A stretch of 64,000 nucleotides of DNA, from NCBI GenBank assembly GCA_052379645.1, contig JBQSYU010000014.1, one strand, 5' to 3'. This DNA comes from Arthrobacter_H sp030452125. Lineage in GTDB: Bacteria; Actinomycetota; Actinomycetes; Actinomycetales; Micrococcaceae. Position 1 is the first letter of the stretch; each line of letters starts with the position of its first letter. The position numbers and the translations under genes were made by a program. The notes below the pieces were generated by a model. The model was given only the letters and a program-made list of their open reading frames with translations. It ran no database searches and had not been told where the DNA came from. Positions 63,824 to 64,000 of this stretch are shown piece after piece.

Positions 63824-64000
63824 GGCCAGTCGGGGAGGAAGCCTCCGATTAGGTGAACCAGCAGGATATGGGTATAGTTATTTCCCGCGCCGGTCGCCAA
63901 TAAAACTTCTCCACGGAGAGGCCCACGGGACGGTGCAGACTTCCGAAAAGTTGGAGAAACGGTCGATTTGACCGGGATCCAGCCACCGGGTAAGTTAGAT
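63824..64000. other. Right-edge intergenic region with a promoter
   Basis: No gene is seen in these 177 bp. The sequence becomes AT-richer, with a TATAGT motif near 63873 that may be a -10 element, and ends in a well-formed promoter (63968-63996) pointing out of the window. The downstream gene is not visible. Confidence 0.5.
63968..63996 (+). promoter_or_regulatory. Strong sigma-A-type promoter directed out of the window
   Basis: TTGACC and TAAGTT are spaced by exactly 17 bp. The GAAAAGTTGGAGAAACGG stretch upstream is AT-rich, as seen before stable-RNA promoters; the downstream gene could be an RNA operon, but it is not in view. Confidence 0.6.

Overview
This window is GC-rich actinobacterial DNA, most likely from the Micrococcales and probably the Micrococcaceae (Arthrobacter-like). 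The clues are very high G+C, frequent GTG/TTG starts, WhiB and CarD proteins, GTP-dependent PEP carboxykinase, a Bpa-type proteasome activator, DUF4193 and DUF2516 proteins, the order lpqE-like/carD/ispD/ispF/cysS/rlmB known from mycobacteria, and the GlgE alpha-glucan pathway. The taxon is inferred from gene content; no rRNA is present.

Layout. (1) About 1-4948 is the integrase end of an integrated element whose other end lies left of the window. It sits against the 3' end of a tRNA-Ser(CGA) gene. It carries a tyrosine integrase, a small HTH excisionase-like gene, several tiny coupled genes, a P-loop replication-type ATPase, a WhiB protein and one cut-off ORF. (2) 5.0-14.2 kb holds tadA, upp, a two-component system, an orphan OmpR-type regulator, a SixA-like phosphatase, and an autoregulated-looking operon of a degenerate ABC ATPase, a YhgE/Pip membrane protein and a TetR repressor. 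(3) 14.2-24 kb holds tRNA-Arg(ACG), pckG, a PadR/hydrolase pair, thiC behind a TPP riboswitch, hmp with an NsrR-type regulator, and a phosphomannomutase. (4) 24-36 kb holds a RecQ-type helicase with a phosphoribosyltransferase-like tail, a membrane-anchored repeat protein, two tRNA-Ser genes, a prolyl oligopeptidase, an FAD protein, a quinone oxidoreductase, bpa, an aldo/keto reductase and small proteins. (5) 36-46 kb holds tRNA-Thr, tmk-holB-lipoprotein hydrolase, a PLP enzyme, gpmA, and phoU divergent from senX3-regX3-like genes. (6) 46-51 kb holds the lpqE-like gene, carD, ispD-ispF, cysS and rlmB. (7) 51.4-63.8 kb is an alpha-glucan/trehalose cluster: glgX, glgP (opposite strand), and glgE-treS-mak::glgB.

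How the genes work together. TreS makes maltose from trehalose, the maltokinase domain phosphorylates it, GlgE extends glucan from maltose-1-phosphate, and the fused GlgB domain branches it; GlgX and GlgP degrade the glucan. PhoU with the SenX3/RegX3 pair is a phosphate-sensing set. NsrR and Hmp form a nitric-oxide response. TadA is the enzyme expected to convert A34 of the tRNA-Arg(ACG) encoded here to inosine. Many operons are coupled by 4-bp ATGA/GTGA overlaps.

The parts most worth a second look are the compact element operon with its direct repeats, the degenerate ABC/YhgE/TetR operon with an 18-bp palindrome, the maltokinase-GlgB fusion, the RecQ-phosphoribosyltransferase fusion, the three-repeat membrane protein, and two CRP/GlxR-like sites. 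All family assignments come from reading motifs; no database search was run. Short-site coordinates were counted by hand and could be off by a base.
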